A stretch of 64,000 nt of DNA from Inia geoffrensis (lineage: Eukaryota > Chordata > Mammalia > Artiodactyla > Iniidae), in the NCBI GenBank assembly GCA_036417435.1, contig CM070907.1, positions 59,194,001-59,258,000 of the forward strand, written 5' to 3'. The notes beneath the pieces were generated by a model. It saw nothing but the letters and a program-made list of their open reading frames with translations, did not search any database and was not told the origin of the DNA. Every line of letters starts with the position of its first letter. Within the stretch, counting starts at the first letter, position 1. This document shows, piece by piece, positions 21,261-31,929 of the stretch. Both the position numbers and the translations under genes were made by a program.

Positions 21261-22735
21261 TAAATCTTTCTTTCAACTAACACCCCTTTTCCATTTCTGT
21301 CTATGAAGTCAACTTCTCTTCTATATTTTCAAACAATCTAAACTCTCCTATTTCCCTCCACATTTCCAAATCCAAATTCTTTTCTGGGCTACTCTCCCAC
21401 TAGTCTTTTGAAAAATATGTAATTTCTTAAAGACTTTAGATGGCAAGTCAGCACTTCATTTAAATTACTTTCAGTTCTTTTGCAATATTCAGTGGCAAAG
21501 ATATGGAAACAAACTTGCGCCTGCTGATTGATGGCTACTAATAATGAAACAAAAGTGGGCCACTACAGAATTATTTTGTGGCATGCAAATTTAAAGCAGT
21601 AAAGACTTTTTACATTGATTGCAGGTAATTATTCAAAGTTGTTACATTCTGTGTTGTTAAACAGAGCTTAGAAGTGCTTCTACAGGCAGATGATTAATTA
21701 ATTACATTGCAAACATTCCATAGGATTCCTTATAAGTCTTTTGTATTAAAGCTACTTATCCCTCCTACATACACCTCCCTTTAATTAGAGTATTGTTATT
21801 TTTTATCACTGGTATATCTTTGAGTGTCACAATTCTTTATACTTCAAATGTTACTTCAAATCAGGAATAGAGATTTGTCAGTATCTAAGGCATATATTAG
21901 GTACTATATATGGAAACGTTTGCAGACCATTAAACATAGGGGTATTATAGAGTTTGATTCTAACTAGCCACTAAAGAAAACTTCTAAAGCTATGGCTCTA
22001 ACTAGTAAAACAAAAAACGTTGATATTCTTCAGTATCACAACATTATTTTTTTGTCATCGGTATCTTTACTTCAGCATTCTTTACCTAAAATAGTGGCTC
22101 CAGTCAGTACAATGAGTACTTCTGGGATAGTTAACACACATTAAATATCGAGTTAATGATTCCAGTTGTGGCTGACATTCACAGATTTAAATTTCACCCA
22201 AAACAAATGTAAATAGTCACAGGAGACAGAGAAGCAGACAAGTAGTGCTGGGAACAGATAATTATCATATATACATATAATTCATTGATTAAAATTATAA
22301 TTAAGAGGCTAATTATATTTATTTAAACTTTGTTGAATCAAGTTTCATTATAGTTTTGAAATGGAATCATCAGTTCCTCTCTGACAAATGGGATGGCATT
22401 TTCTTATGATACTTTGATGTCTCTTTGAATTTGTGACCTTGGTGAATACATTTCACATCAATTGTTATCAGTTTCCTCTTCTGTAGAATAAAGAACTTAA
22501 ATTATACATTCTAAACTAAGCTTTTTAGCTCAATGTTAATATATGAGAATGCAGAGTTTTGTTATTTTAAAATATTAGATAATAAACAGAACGTTTTTAT
22601 AAGCACCTTTGGAGTTATACACAGTATGTTCTCTTATACACAGTATGTTTTCTTATATTAAAAGAAGCAGTCCATTCTTCTGTGATAAAATGTATCAGAT
22701 GAATACAGTCCCCTAAAACCATTATGACAAAAGTC
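21261..22735. other. Mostly repeat-free DNA; 21430-21760 may be conserved
   Basis: From 21430 to 21760 there is no repeat consensus. It holds an octamer ATGCAAAT at 21583-21590 and a TTAATTAATTA homeodomain-type word near 21695. Further on, AT-rich DNA shows only a local tandem duplication near 22611-22655 ('cttatacacagtatgtt' twice). Confidence 0.4.
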
Positions 22736-22885
22736 AACAAAGAGTCCCTCCCTGCTCTATGTTTCTATACCACATCTACTAACACAATTATCTTAACTAC
22801 CAGACAGTAAGATTCTTACCTATACATATCCTATCAGACTACATAATCTATTATAGGTGCTTGATAAATGTTTACCAAATTTATA
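22736..22885 (+). repeat. L2 tail
   Basis: 'agtccctccctgctctatgt', 'accagacagtaagattctta' and 'tataggtgcttgataaatgt' follow the L2 3' end ('agactgtaagctcc', 'taggtgctcaataaatgt'). Confidence 0.65.
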
Positions 22886-23099
22886 TAAATCTAAATTATA
22901 TACTTATTTCAGCTTTGTTTGAAATCAAAGTATGAAAAACTGCATGTGGCTTTATACACACACATTTGCAGATACATGTTATGTATTCTGTTAGCGGAAT
23001 GTAATGTCTATCATCCTGTAAGAAAACCTGATTACTTCCTAATTGAAAGAGAATGAGAAAGAGAGGTTTAATTTGTTTAACTTGAATTGAAACAGTAAG

Positions 23100-23310
23100 G
23101 TGTGAGTGAGGGGAGTTTGGTGTAGTGTAAACTGAAAAGCCACAGAATTGAGTTCCCACCCTATTTGCATGGACATATAGGGGTGTGGCCTGAGGTAATT
23201 CACTTAAAATCCCTAAGCCTCAATTCCCTCATGTATAATCTAAATTGTAAAGATTACTATGAAGATCAAAGTGTAAAAATGGTTAAGAAAAATATATTTA
23301 TTAGTGTAGA
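23100..23310 (+). repeat. MIR SINE
   Basis: 'tttggtgtagtgtaaactga', 'cacagaattgagttcccacc', 'ctgaggtaattcacttaaaa', 'cctcaattccctcatgtata' are MIR blocks in order. Confidence 0.75.
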
Positions 23311-24050
23311 TTATGTCTGAAAATGCAAATGTGTGTGGTCAACATGTAGTTATGAAAGTCAGTTAACAGAAATCTAATGTAAGGGACTACTAATTAACAA
23401 ATTTGTATAAGCACACATGCAAACACATGCCCATAGATGGATACACACATACCCACATAGCACACAAATGCATACACTGTAGGTACCACCATAAACACAA
23501 ATCAAATATTTATGGTCATGGGTGCAACTATTCCTAAGAGAAACTCCTCCCAAAGAAGGAACTCTTAGAAAACTAATTTATCTTCCATCTAATTCTTTAT
23601 TTAATAAGGTCAAATACCATTCAGTAAGGTTTTCTGCTTTGATCAGACACGCACACAACAAGTGAATCTTCTTAGAAAAAGATACAAAATGTATTAAATT
23701 AAACATTTTCATTAGTGATGGCATTGGTGTCATACACACCTCTGTCAGGCAAGTACTCAAGCTGCCTTCCAATGAGGATGTGCCCTTCCAGAGTCTTCCA
23801 CCTCAACTCCTGCTGGTCTCTGGTATTGACCTACTTCTTCATTCTCATTCAAGATACAAGATTTCTGCTCCGATTAAGCATTTTACTTATCTTTTGACAC
23901 ACTGGCTCTTCTCTTTTCAGACCTAACATACTATAACCAGGCTTCATTTATCCAACTTTTGTGAGATAATTGCTTCTGCTTAATTATGTCACACAAAACT
24001 CTGTAGCCCAAGGCGGATCATATTAAGTAATAATAGGTAGCATTCATTCT
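23311..24050. other. Unannotated DNA
   Basis: A loose CA-rich stretch lies at 23411-23480. A 60-codon sense frame and a 64-codon antisense frame near 23580-23900 have no recognisable domain. Confidence 0.45.
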
Positions 24051-24215
24051 TTGTTCAGAGGGCTTTCTCTTTACTATTTCATTCAATATCCTAAGAACCC
24101 TTCCAGTGGGGCAGGCACTATTATTTCCATTTAATAGATGAAGGGATTGAGGCTCAGAGTGGGTCAAATTACCCAAAGTAATTTTTAGATAATTTGGTAA
24201 AGCCAAAATTCAACT
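24051..24215 (-). repeat. MIR SINE, antisense
   Basis: 'ctatttcattcaatatccta', 'cactattatttccatttaat', 'agatgaagggattgaggctc', 'agagtgggtcaaattaccca' match the reverse complement of MIR closely. Confidence 0.8.
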
Positions 24216-24249
24216 CCCAGAGAGCCTAGAGGTTCACTGTTCTACTAGG

Positions 24250-24375
24250 AGAATATTCTTGATGCTTGTAACAATATAAGCTTCAATTTCTTCACCTATA
24301 GTGTTTTTGTCAGGGTTAATGGATAATTCGGCTAAGTAAAGCACTCAGCAAAATGTCAGCATGTAGTAGGAATTC
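24250..24375 (+). repeat. MIR fragment
   Basis: 'ttcaatttcttcacctatag', 'tgtcagggttaatggataat' and 'gtcagcatgtagtaggaatt' fit MIR core to tail, lying opposite to the previous MIR. Confidence 0.55.
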
Positions 24376-24399
24376 TATAATGTCGAGGGACTCTATAAT

Positions 24400-24495
24400 G
24401 TTAAATAGTAGTAGTAGTAATAGCCATAGTACTAGCAGCGTAGTGGTAATACTAGTAGCAGTAATAGCAGTAGCAGCAGCAGAAGTAGTAACATA
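24400..24495. repeat. Imperfect TAG/CAG triplet repeat
   Basis: Runs of TAG with CAG and TAA variants. It follows directly on a MIR tail. Confidence 0.9.
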
Positions 24496-25299
24496 GTACT
24501 TGTAGTGAGTAAAGCTCATAAATGCTTTATTAGATTCTCACAGAGTGTCTTCTGTCCTAAACATGTCTCTTTTGTAAGTTATCAAATGAAGAACAAAGAT
24601 GTAAGTAATTCTGACTAAAGATATATAATTACCTATTTAAAACAAAGCACTGGAATTGCCTGCATAAAAGGAAGACAATTTAAACAATTCTTCACATCTC
24701 TTTCTGCCTTAGGCGTTCAGTGTGATTCTATTAATGGGAGACAAAAAAAAAAAAAAATCTTTCTAGGGATTATATCCCTATCTTAAAGCTCTCTCTAGTA
24801 CCAATTTCAATGTTTTATGTAATCTTTTGATTTAATAATATCTTGAAAATCTATGTAATATGTGTTCAGAGCAAAGCATGGGTCCAATGGAAAACAGGAA
24901 GTTTCAAATGTTTTTGCAGCATAAAGCTTTCAGTAACAAAGGCAGCTGTGAGCTCTTTTGTGGTACCATCCAGGTCAGTTTTATACCTTTATATCCCCAA
25001 GAGCTTGGAAGGAAGCACATGGCTATTGAATTAATTCTCAGTGCTCCCCAACCACCCTCTACTCCTGCCAATGTTTTCTGAATAGTTTATTCATCCAACC
25101 TGTTTCTTTGGAATCAGCATCAGGAGATGCCATGATACCACTGAAAGACAGAAAGCAGGTATGTCCAAGGTCAGTTTCCTCCTAAAAAGACACTCACGTG
25201 CTTTTTTAAGGTCAAGAAAAAGTTAAAATGCCTACTTTCGTAGAATTCTTCCAACTGTGTGAAATGAGTTCTAACTGTGAAATGAGTTCTTCTAACTAA
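24496..25299. other. Unannotated DNA
   Basis: Two overlapping sense frames (24843-25034 and 24860-25081, 63 and 73 codons) are open but I recognise no domain. A local duplication 'gtgaaatgagttct' is near 25258-25290. A poly(A) run is at 24742-24756. Confidence 0.45.
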
Positions 25300-25505
25300 A
25301 ATGACAGAGTGCTATTTAAATTCTGACCCCATCACTTCGCAGCCATGTAAGCTTCATCTGGTTAGTTTCCCTTCCTAAGCCTCTGTCTTTTTATCTGCCA
25401 AACAAGCATGATACTATCTACCTTTCTCAGTGACTATGTAGATTAAATACATTGGAAGCGATGCTCTTAGAATGTTGCTTCATACATATTGGACACTCAA
25501 GGGGA
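25300..25505 (+). repeat. MIR SINE
   Basis: 'attctgaccccatcacttcg', 'tctggttagtttcccttcct', 'aagcctctgtctttttatct', 'catattggacactcaa' are in MIR order. Confidence 0.75.
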
Positions 25506-25578
25506 CTTAGTTCCCTTCTACTTTGCCCATCTTCCCACTTTCCAGGGACACATTGTGAGAAGCTCCTCTTGACCAAAT

Positions 25579-25626
25579 AGTAGTAGTAGTAATAATAACA
25601 ACAACAATAATAACAATAACAATAGC
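25579..25626. repeat. TAG/TAA/CAA triplet microsatellite
   Basis: Four TAG units, then TAA and CAA units, imperfect. Confidence 0.9.
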
Positions 25627-25639
25627 TGCTAATACTTAC

Positions 25640-25775
25640 ATAGTCCTCATGTGCCAGACACTTTTCTATGCAATCCATTCAACCCTCACATCAGATAAGG
25701 TAATTTTGGCAGAGGATTAAGTAAATTTGCCCAAACCACACAGACAGCAAAGGACAGGTTAGACCTGTGCAATCT
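25640..25775 (-). repeat. MIR SINE, antisense
   Basis: 'tgtgccagacacttttctat', 'cattcaaccctcacatcaga', 'taaatttgcccaaaccacac', 'agacagc' are the reverse complement of MIR tail and core. Confidence 0.65.
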
Positions 25776-27025
25776 GGCTACAGATACTACAGTTTTATAT
25801 GTTAGTATGGAAATGTTGCTTCAGACATATGCCTCGTGTCTGGGGCCTGTAAGGAGTGAGAAACACTGCAGTGGAAAGGTAATGAATGTGAGCTTTGTAT
25901 ACTGACCAGCTACAGTTTCCTTAAATGAGCCTTCTCTTCCCCTGCACATCCCCTGTTATCAACATGGAAAAGCCCTGCTGAGGTCTTTTGCCCACTGAAG
26001 TATGAAATGATTTAAATAGTCTTCAGCTTCCTTTTCTATTCCTAGCAGGTCTTGCTCTCAATTTCTCTGCCTCTCCTTCCCAAATTTGAACATGCCCTTC
26101 TGCAAGCCATTCTTGCCTAAGCATTTTTCCTTTGCAGAACTGTTTGGGGTCACATTTCCAGTTGGAACTCTGGCCTTGTCTTTGAGATGGGATGCTGCTT
26201 TCTCCACTTGCCTGCATATATTTTGAAATTGATAGCTTTGGTGAGAAGCATCCTGGCTTTCTTCTCTAACGTCAAAGTACTCAGCCTGGCCTTTTAGTTT
26301 CAGCGTAATCAGAGAATTACCACGTCATCAAAGTTTGACCTTTGATTGGGAAAGTGTCTAGAATTATAAGGTGAAAAAATCCACACTCTTTATTTTGATT
26401 TCCTCCTGGGCCACCCCATTGTATCCCATTCGACATTTCATTTGTGTCCTTTTGATTTAAAAAAAGCAGACACAGGTACATGGCTGAGCAAGATGGGAGG
26501 AAGTTAAGCCTGCTAAAACCAGGTGATTGCTGCTAGCTATGGTGCACCTTCCTAAACTTTCTAAACTGGGAGAAAACTAACCCAGGAAGGAGTTTAGATA
26601 CATCATTCTAAGTCAAAGAGAGTAAGTAATCAGTTTGTGCAACTCAGGTATAATGCCATCTAGTGGACAGTTAAAATTAATTCAAAACTTGAAATAGCAG
26701 CCCCTTTTACTGAGTCAGGCAGTTTGTCTATAGTTCCGGATAACCTCTCCTGTCCATTATATTCTCCAGGGAGTGACTGAGGGCACCGGAGGATCCAGCT
26801 CGGGATGAAATTAACTGAAAAAAGCTGGAACTCAGGAGCCCAGACAAATTAGGATTCAGAGAAATACCTGTTCCAAAGGGAAGGAAGGCCAAGGGAAATG
26901 CCCTTGGACAATTAAGTAAAGATGAATCTGAGTGCTAAAGACAGTGCAACACCAGAAGGTGGTAGATTTTAAGGCTTGGAGAGAACATGCTGCCCAGGTG
27001 AACCCCACTGTCACAGAATGCTGGT
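25776..27025. other. Mostly unannotated DNA with a CTCF-like site
   Basis: No named repeat recognised. A strong CTCF-type word lies at 26653-26668 (see separate entry). Open frames of 60-80 codons have no recognisable domain. Confidence 0.45.
26653..26668 (-). promoter_or_regulatory. CTCF-like binding motif
   Basis: Forward strand reads 'atgccatctagtggac'; its complement matches the core CTCF consensus CCA-C-TAG-A-TGGC. CTCF is the mammalian architectural zinc-finger protein. Sequence match only; occupancy is unknown. Confidence 0.5.
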
Positions 27026-27215
27026 CTTCTATGGTTGCCAGATTTAGCAAATAAAAAGGCAGGATGCCAGTTAAATTTGTTTTTCGTATAAACAACAAAT
27101 CCTTTTTCAGTATAACTATATTCCAAACATTGCATGATTCATACTTATACTAAAAAAAATTGCTTTTCATTTGTAATTCACATTCAACTGGCTGCCCTGT
27201 ACTTGGACTTTACTC
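27026..27215. repeat. Copy B of a palindromic non-autonomous DNA element
   Basis: Left half 'ttgccagatttagcaaataa', 'ggatgccagttaaatttg'; right half 'acattcaactggctgccctg'. The halves are diverged inverted copies around 'ccaaacattgcatgattcat'. Shares left and right blocks with copy A at 7555-7700. Confidence 0.65.
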
Positions 27216-27789
27216 AAAAACCCAATGGAAGGTAGTATTTCCATGTAGAATTTCCTTTGGAGCATTTCTCAGTAAATTAATATATTTCTTCTGAATCCCT
27301 AGAAAAATTATGTTAAGATATTGGAAAAATGGGAAAAATCATTAGAATTCTTCTATGAGGATTAAAGTGTGATAAGCAACATGACAACATTATAGATTTG
27401 AAAGAATCCCTTAATTCCGGTAAAAAGCAAGAACCGGAAATGCTAACACTCAGCATTTAAAGTCACAGTGAACAGTTATAGGAACAGTACAGGAGTACAT
27501 AGGAAAGAAGCTGCTGATGTGTTATAAGTGAGTGTAGTCCTGTCTGCTGTTAAAAATGGACTGTTCTTGCAAATAACTCAAATATTAATAACTTTATAGG
27601 CATGACATACTTTGTACAAACCCTATGAGTTCCAAGGAAACAGTCAGATTTTTGGAAGCAGAATATGCCATTATATTGACTTCTTCATCACATGATTTTG
27701 TGTAGTGCTATTAATAATCTAGGAGATCCAAATGCTATATTTTTTAATACTACCCAATAGTGCCTGCTAGTGCTTTCTAGTGTTTGTTT
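27216..27789. other. Unannotated AT-rich DNA
   Basis: Nothing recognised. Confidence 0.5.
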
Positions 27790-28112
27790 GCTATAGGTTA
27801 CAGTTCTGTGTGAATATTATATCCATAATAATGACTAGCAAGCCTCCAAGTGGGACCCCAATGATTCTCTCCTCTTGGTATACACACCTTTGTATAAACC
27901 CCTCCTACAATGTACTGGAGTTTGTCTCTGTGGCCAAGAGAATATGGCAGAAGGGGTGATATGTCACTTTCAAAATTGGCTATAAAGGGCATTTGACTGC
28001 TTTTTCTCTCTTGCTATCTTGCTCTCTTGCTCTCATTCTCATTCTCTCTCATCACTACTAGCTCTGCGGGAAAGTCGTGGTGTGAACAACCTTAGAAAAA
28101 GGCCCGTGTAGT
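27790..28112 (+). repeat. MaLR-like LTR fragment
   Basis: 'ggggtgatatgtcactttca', 'ggctataaagggcatttgac', a CT-rich tract at 28003-28053, then 'gctctgcgggaaagtcgtgg' and 'ttagaaaaaggcccgtgta' (partial quotes) resemble an old LTR group where a CT repeat precedes 'ctctgggggaagccagc'. It ends exactly where the palindrome at 28113 begins. Confidence 0.45.
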
Positions 28113-28253
28113 ACCATGCAGACCATAGGTTCCTAATCCAGTTCTCATCAGGTCAGGAAATATGTGAGCCATGAAAGCCTTCCATTTTCTGGTAGTGGAA
28201 TCCCTGACAGATAGTAATTAATACCTGGATTAGGAAACTGTGGTCTGCGTGGT
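28113..28253. repeat. 141-bp hairpin-forming inverted repeat
   Basis: Terminal arms of 29 bp (28113-28141 and 28225-28253) pair with three mismatches; left arm starts ACCATGCAGACCATAG, right arm ends GTGGTCTGCGTGGT. The pairing continues less well inward ('ggtcagg' against 'cctgac'). It may be a MITE-like element inserted in the LTR fragment just upstream, but no target duplication is obvious. Confidence 0.7.
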
Positions 28254-28599
28254 GCTGAGTGCTCTGATTGGAGGTTAGACAAGTCAAATCTGGAGGGTGG
28301 AGTCAGGGTTCTTAAAAGAGGCAGATAAACTGGATGCGTTCTTTCCCTAGACTCTGAATCTTTTCATATCTCTACTGAATACATTGCATTGTCTTCAAAT
28401 TTCTTAATAATAATTGAACTGCATCTGCTTTATCATTTAGGCTTTCTTAACATTTTCATTTTTATATAATATATCCAGATCCTGTAGTTCTTATTTGTGA
28501 ATATCCATATTCCAGTCTTCTTCCCAAGAATTCTACAGATCTAACAGATTCTCCTGATCCCAATGTCATGGAAAGAAACTCAAGGGCTTTGAAGTATGA
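28254..28599. other. Unannotated DNA
   Basis: Nothing recognised. Confidence 0.5.
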
Positions 28600-28765
28600 G
28601 CATTGGTTTAAGTCAAGGTGATCTTTATTAGCTATTCTACTTAACACTGGTTCTTAGCCCCTTCATTTGTTGAATGGGGACAATAATGCTTATCTTATGG
28701 GCTATGAGAGAACAGAAAAAAAAAAATCAGTACAACATCTGTGAAAAAGTAGATTCCAATAAAGA
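28600..28765 (+). repeat. MIR fragment
   Basis: 'cttagccccttcatttgttg', 'aatggggacaataatgctta' and 'tcttatgggctatgagag' match the MIR core. It is followed by an A-run and further unassigned DNA to 28834. Confidence 0.6.
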
Positions 28766-28834
28766 TAATTTCCAATATTGTTATATCATTTGGTTATTAT
28801 ATCTACTGTTTGTGAAGTTAGCACAACAGATTTT

Positions 28835-29042
28835 TAAAATGTAATATTTAAGCATAACATACATAATTTTCACAAACTAAATAATTTACCCAGTGTCCAG
28901 GATAAGAAACAGAACAATACCATCAGCCCAGAGAGTTCCCCCACCCATGTCCTCTCCCCATCATAATTTACATCCTCCACAAGGGTACCGCCATCATGAT
29001 TTCTAATATATTGATGAGTTTTTGAACTTGATATTTACTTTC
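28835..29042 (-). mobile_element. Old L1 3' part, antisense (left piece)
   Basis: 'caggataagaaacagaacaa', 'atgtcctctccccatcataa', 'tacatcctccacaagggtac' and 'tgatttctaata' fit the reverse complement of the 3' region of an L1M-type element. The same element continues at 30265 after the LTR-like insertion. Confidence 0.7.
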
Positions 29043-29204
29043 TATATCCTCAGATCTGTCAGTATGTTACATGACCAATAGGACTTTGCAGACATGATAA
29101 AGTTAGGAACTTTGAGATGTGGTAAGTGACCTAGGTTATTCAGATGGGCCCAACTGGTCACATGAGTCTTTAAAAGCAGAGAAACTTTCCTGGCTATGAT
29201 GGGT

Positions 29205-29400
29205 GAGGGAGAGAGAGAAGGAGAGAGAAAGGGAGAGAGAGAAGGAGAGAAAAAAACAGAGAGATAGAGAAAAGCAGAGACAGAAAGAGAGACAGAGATA
29301 CAGGCAGAGAAAGAGACAGAGAGATGACAGAAAGACACTAAGAGAGAGAGAGACAGGCAGAGAGAGAAAGAGAGAAGATACTGAGCGAAGAAGGGTGAGA
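29205..29400. repeat. GA-rich expanded repeat
   Basis: About 195 bp of imperfect GAGA/GAGACA units, purine-only on the plus strand. Such tracts are hard to sequence and can form triplex DNA. Overlapping open frames of 95-98 codons on three frames are low-complexity shadows. Confidence 0.95.
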
Positions 29401-29913
29401 GAATTCAACATTCCTGGCGTTGTCACCTACAAATTGGCACTTGTCATCTTCCTCTACAAGGATCAAATTATGAGCAGCTGCAGCTGCTGACCTTCAACCC
29501 CCCTTGAAAGGAGTTCAGGGCAGAGATCAGGAATGAGGCACTCTGTGCTCTAGGAAAAACTGGCAGAACAAGTCTTCAGATACTTAGATATTTTCAGAAG
29601 GCGAGTTTATGAGCCCAATTCTTGCATTACCTTGTATCTAGAAAAGCACTAAAATCCTTCATGGTGACATCTACTCCTCGTGACTAACAATAACCTTCAC
29701 GAGACTAGCAGCATTTTCTGCAAAAATGTGTGCTTGGTTGTATGTATCCCCCTTCACCAAAATCAGATACATACCGACCTCCCCACTCCCCTACCTCTTT
29801 GGAGCAGTTTCTCAGAGCTATCTGAAATTCTGTCTCCCAGACTATAGTCCTCATTTTGCCCCAAATAAAACTTAAGTCACAATTCTCACATTGTGCATTT
29901 TTTTCAGTTGACA

Positions 29914-30119
29914 CTGCACACACTCTAGGTTAGAGTCCCTTCTGAAGCCATTCCCAGCTTCTAGAAGCTTCCTGCATTCCTCAGGTCATGACTTCTTCCT
30001 GCATTTTTTTTTTCAGCCGACATGTTAATAATGGAGAAAGAGGCCATGACCTGAGGAATGCAGGAAGCTCCTAGAAGCTGGAAATGGCTTCAGAAGGGAC
30101 TCTAACCTAGGGTGTGCAG
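29914..30119. repeat. Near-perfect 75-bp inverted duplication
   Basis: Arms 29914-29990 and 30045-30119, spacer 54 bp. The arms differ by a 2-bp indel and about three substitutions. The right arm is in its expected place in the LTR-like repeat ('gaggaatgcaggaagctcct'), so the left arm appears to be the inverted extra copy. The spacer and left flank also share a 'tgcattttttt..cag' block. A stem this well matched could fold as RNA. Confidence 0.9.
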
Positions 30120-30264
30120 AAAGGAGCATAAGACACCTTTATTTTGGCCCAGTGAGACCTGATGAGACTTTCGATTTAAAGAACTGTAAGGTAACAAATT
30201 TGTGTCGTTCTAAGCCACTAAGTTTGTGGTGATTTGTTAAAGCGGCGCTAGGAAATTAATACAG

Positions 30265-30890
30265 GTATATCCCTCGGGCTGGAATTGCTGAGTCATAGGC
30301 TAAGCTTACACTTTACTGGAAACTGTCAAACAGCTTCCAACATGGTTTTACCAGTTTACACTTCCACTAAGAGTACGTGAGAATTCTAGTCCCTCCACAT
30401 CCTCCTCAACGTTTGGAATTTTCTTTTGTCATTTCTACTCTTCTAGTAAAATCATACATACTATTTTGCATTTATCTAATAATAAATGAAGTCAAATACC
30501 TTTCATGTTTATGGGGCAAGTGGGCATCCTATCTTGTGATGTGACTGGCAAATCTCTCACCTATTTTTTAATGTCTTCTCCTTACTCAGTTCTGAGAGAT
30601 TTTTTAAAATATTCCAGAAATGAGTCATTTTTCAAACATAGTATCACTAATATCTTCACATCTTCTTCTAGTCTGTCCATTTGTCTTCCACTGTCTTATT
30701 GGCTGATGAAGACAAAACAAAAGATTAATATGTTCTTAACCTCTTTGTGTGCTGTTTAAGGAAGCTTTTCCTATTCCAAGATCATAAAGAATTTCTCCTA
30801 TGATTTTTTTTTCTAAATCCTTTATTTTTTGCCTTTTATGTTTAGATATGCAATCTGTCCTTAAGACAAAAGTTTTAAATCTCCTGTTAT
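30265..30890 (-). mobile_element. Old L1 ORF2 C-terminal part, antisense (right piece)
   Basis: 'ggaattgctgagtcataggc', 'aacatggttttaccagttta', 'cacttccactaagagtacgt', then 'aagatcataaagaatttctc' follow the reverse complement of L1 ORF2 near its end. About 350 bp of the L1 between this and the left piece is missing. ORF2 is too decayed to read. Confidence 0.75.
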
Positions 30891-31004
30891 AATGATAAAG
30901 GTCAAGGAAGGTATGCAGATTTAAACATCAAATAGAAAATGAGAGAAGATATCAGATTCTGGTCTTCTGCTGCTCTTTCCTACAAACGCTGCTTTATCTA
31001 TTGA

Positions 31005-31262
31005 CATTGTGAAGTCGTCCCTGATATTCCAAAGTCAAATTGAACTTTCCCTTTCTTAGCCCTAGCATTGCTCAACACCACTCATGAAATGCACTTTGTA
31101 ACAATTGGAGATATCGTATGCATTTGTACTTGTTGCCTTCCCTGCTGGATTGTTAGCTCCTGTGACCAATGTCTGCTTCATTATTCATCTTTATGGATCT
31201 CACAGAGTTAGCCCAGCATAAAACTGGTGGTGCTCATTACATGGTTGCTAAAAGAAAGAAGA
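31005..31262 (+). repeat. L2 LINE 3' fragment
   Basis: 'gtgaagtcgtccctgatatt', 'tttgtacttgttgccttccc', 'tgctggattgttagctcctg', 'atctcacagagttagcccag', 'cataaaactggtggtgctca' track the L2 3' end well. Confidence 0.75.
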
Positions 31263-31929
31263 ATAACCATTAATTTCTCTGCTTTACATCTATAAGTTTG
31301 CATGTCATGAAAAAACTTATTTCAAATAACAGTTTTCTGGCATAAAAAATGATCTGAGAAAACAAAAATCTTGAAAAAGGTGTTTTTAGGTAACCATGAG
31401 AAGAGGAGTGCTAACATTTTATAGGTTCCTACTCTCAGAAGTTTCATTCTTAGTTACTTGTACTTAAATTAAAAAGCATATCAAGTTAATGGAGGCTGTT
31501 ATCTTGAACTGCTTTTTATGTTGTCAGCATCTTTAATCCTCAGTCCCTTTACAGACTCAGACTGCCATCAGAGAACCATTTGTGTTCGCTGAAAGTGCCT
31601 TCCTATGCATTCTTTCTCATTGGTTCTTTGCCAAGTTCATAAGGTGTGTTTCCCTGTTATCTGGTACATTTACTGTTTTTTTCTCCCTAAATTACTGGTC
31701 CCATAACCACATAGTTTTCTATCCTTTTAAAAATACACTGATAACAGTGCTTTTTGGATACGTTATTGTCCATTGTCTTACTTCATTAACTTGTTAAAGT
31801 CCACGTGATAGCTATGCAACAAAACAAATTCAACTTACCACTTAGACTCACTGGATTCTGCACTCACACATTCTTGGTGTCTTAAAACTCCCTACCCCAA
31901 TTGCTCTTCTACCAGGATGGTGGAAAAAT
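31263..31929. other. Unannotated DNA
   Basis: A 71-codon sense frame (31582-31797) is hydrophobic with no recognisable family. Nothing else seen. Confidence 0.5.

Larger units (their letters stand above)
29043..30264 (+). mobile_element. MaLR-like LTR with GA expansion and inverted duplication
   Basis: 'aggactttgcagacatgata', 'ggttattcagatgggcccaa', 'ctggtcacatgagtctttaa' at the left and 'ggcccagtgagacctgatga', 'gccactaagtttgtggtgat', 'aggaaattaatacag' at the right match the two ends of a common old mammalian LTR (MLT1-like by memory). Inside are a GA tract, about 500 bp I cannot assign (29406-29913), and a 75-bp inverted duplication. It splits an L1. Confidence 0.55.

Noticed and set aside
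24843..25081. Two overlapping sense frames of 63 and 73 codons
   Set aside because: No domain, no splice or promoter context; length expected by chance in 64 kb.
24400..25626. Triplet repeats as a possible CRISPR or coding poly-residue tract
   Set aside because: Simple microsatellites in mammalian DNA with no spacer structure and no open frame of note.
29042..29490. 95-98 codon frames rich in Ser/Leu or Arg/Glu
   Set aside because: They translate the GA-rich simple repeat; low-complexity on all frames.
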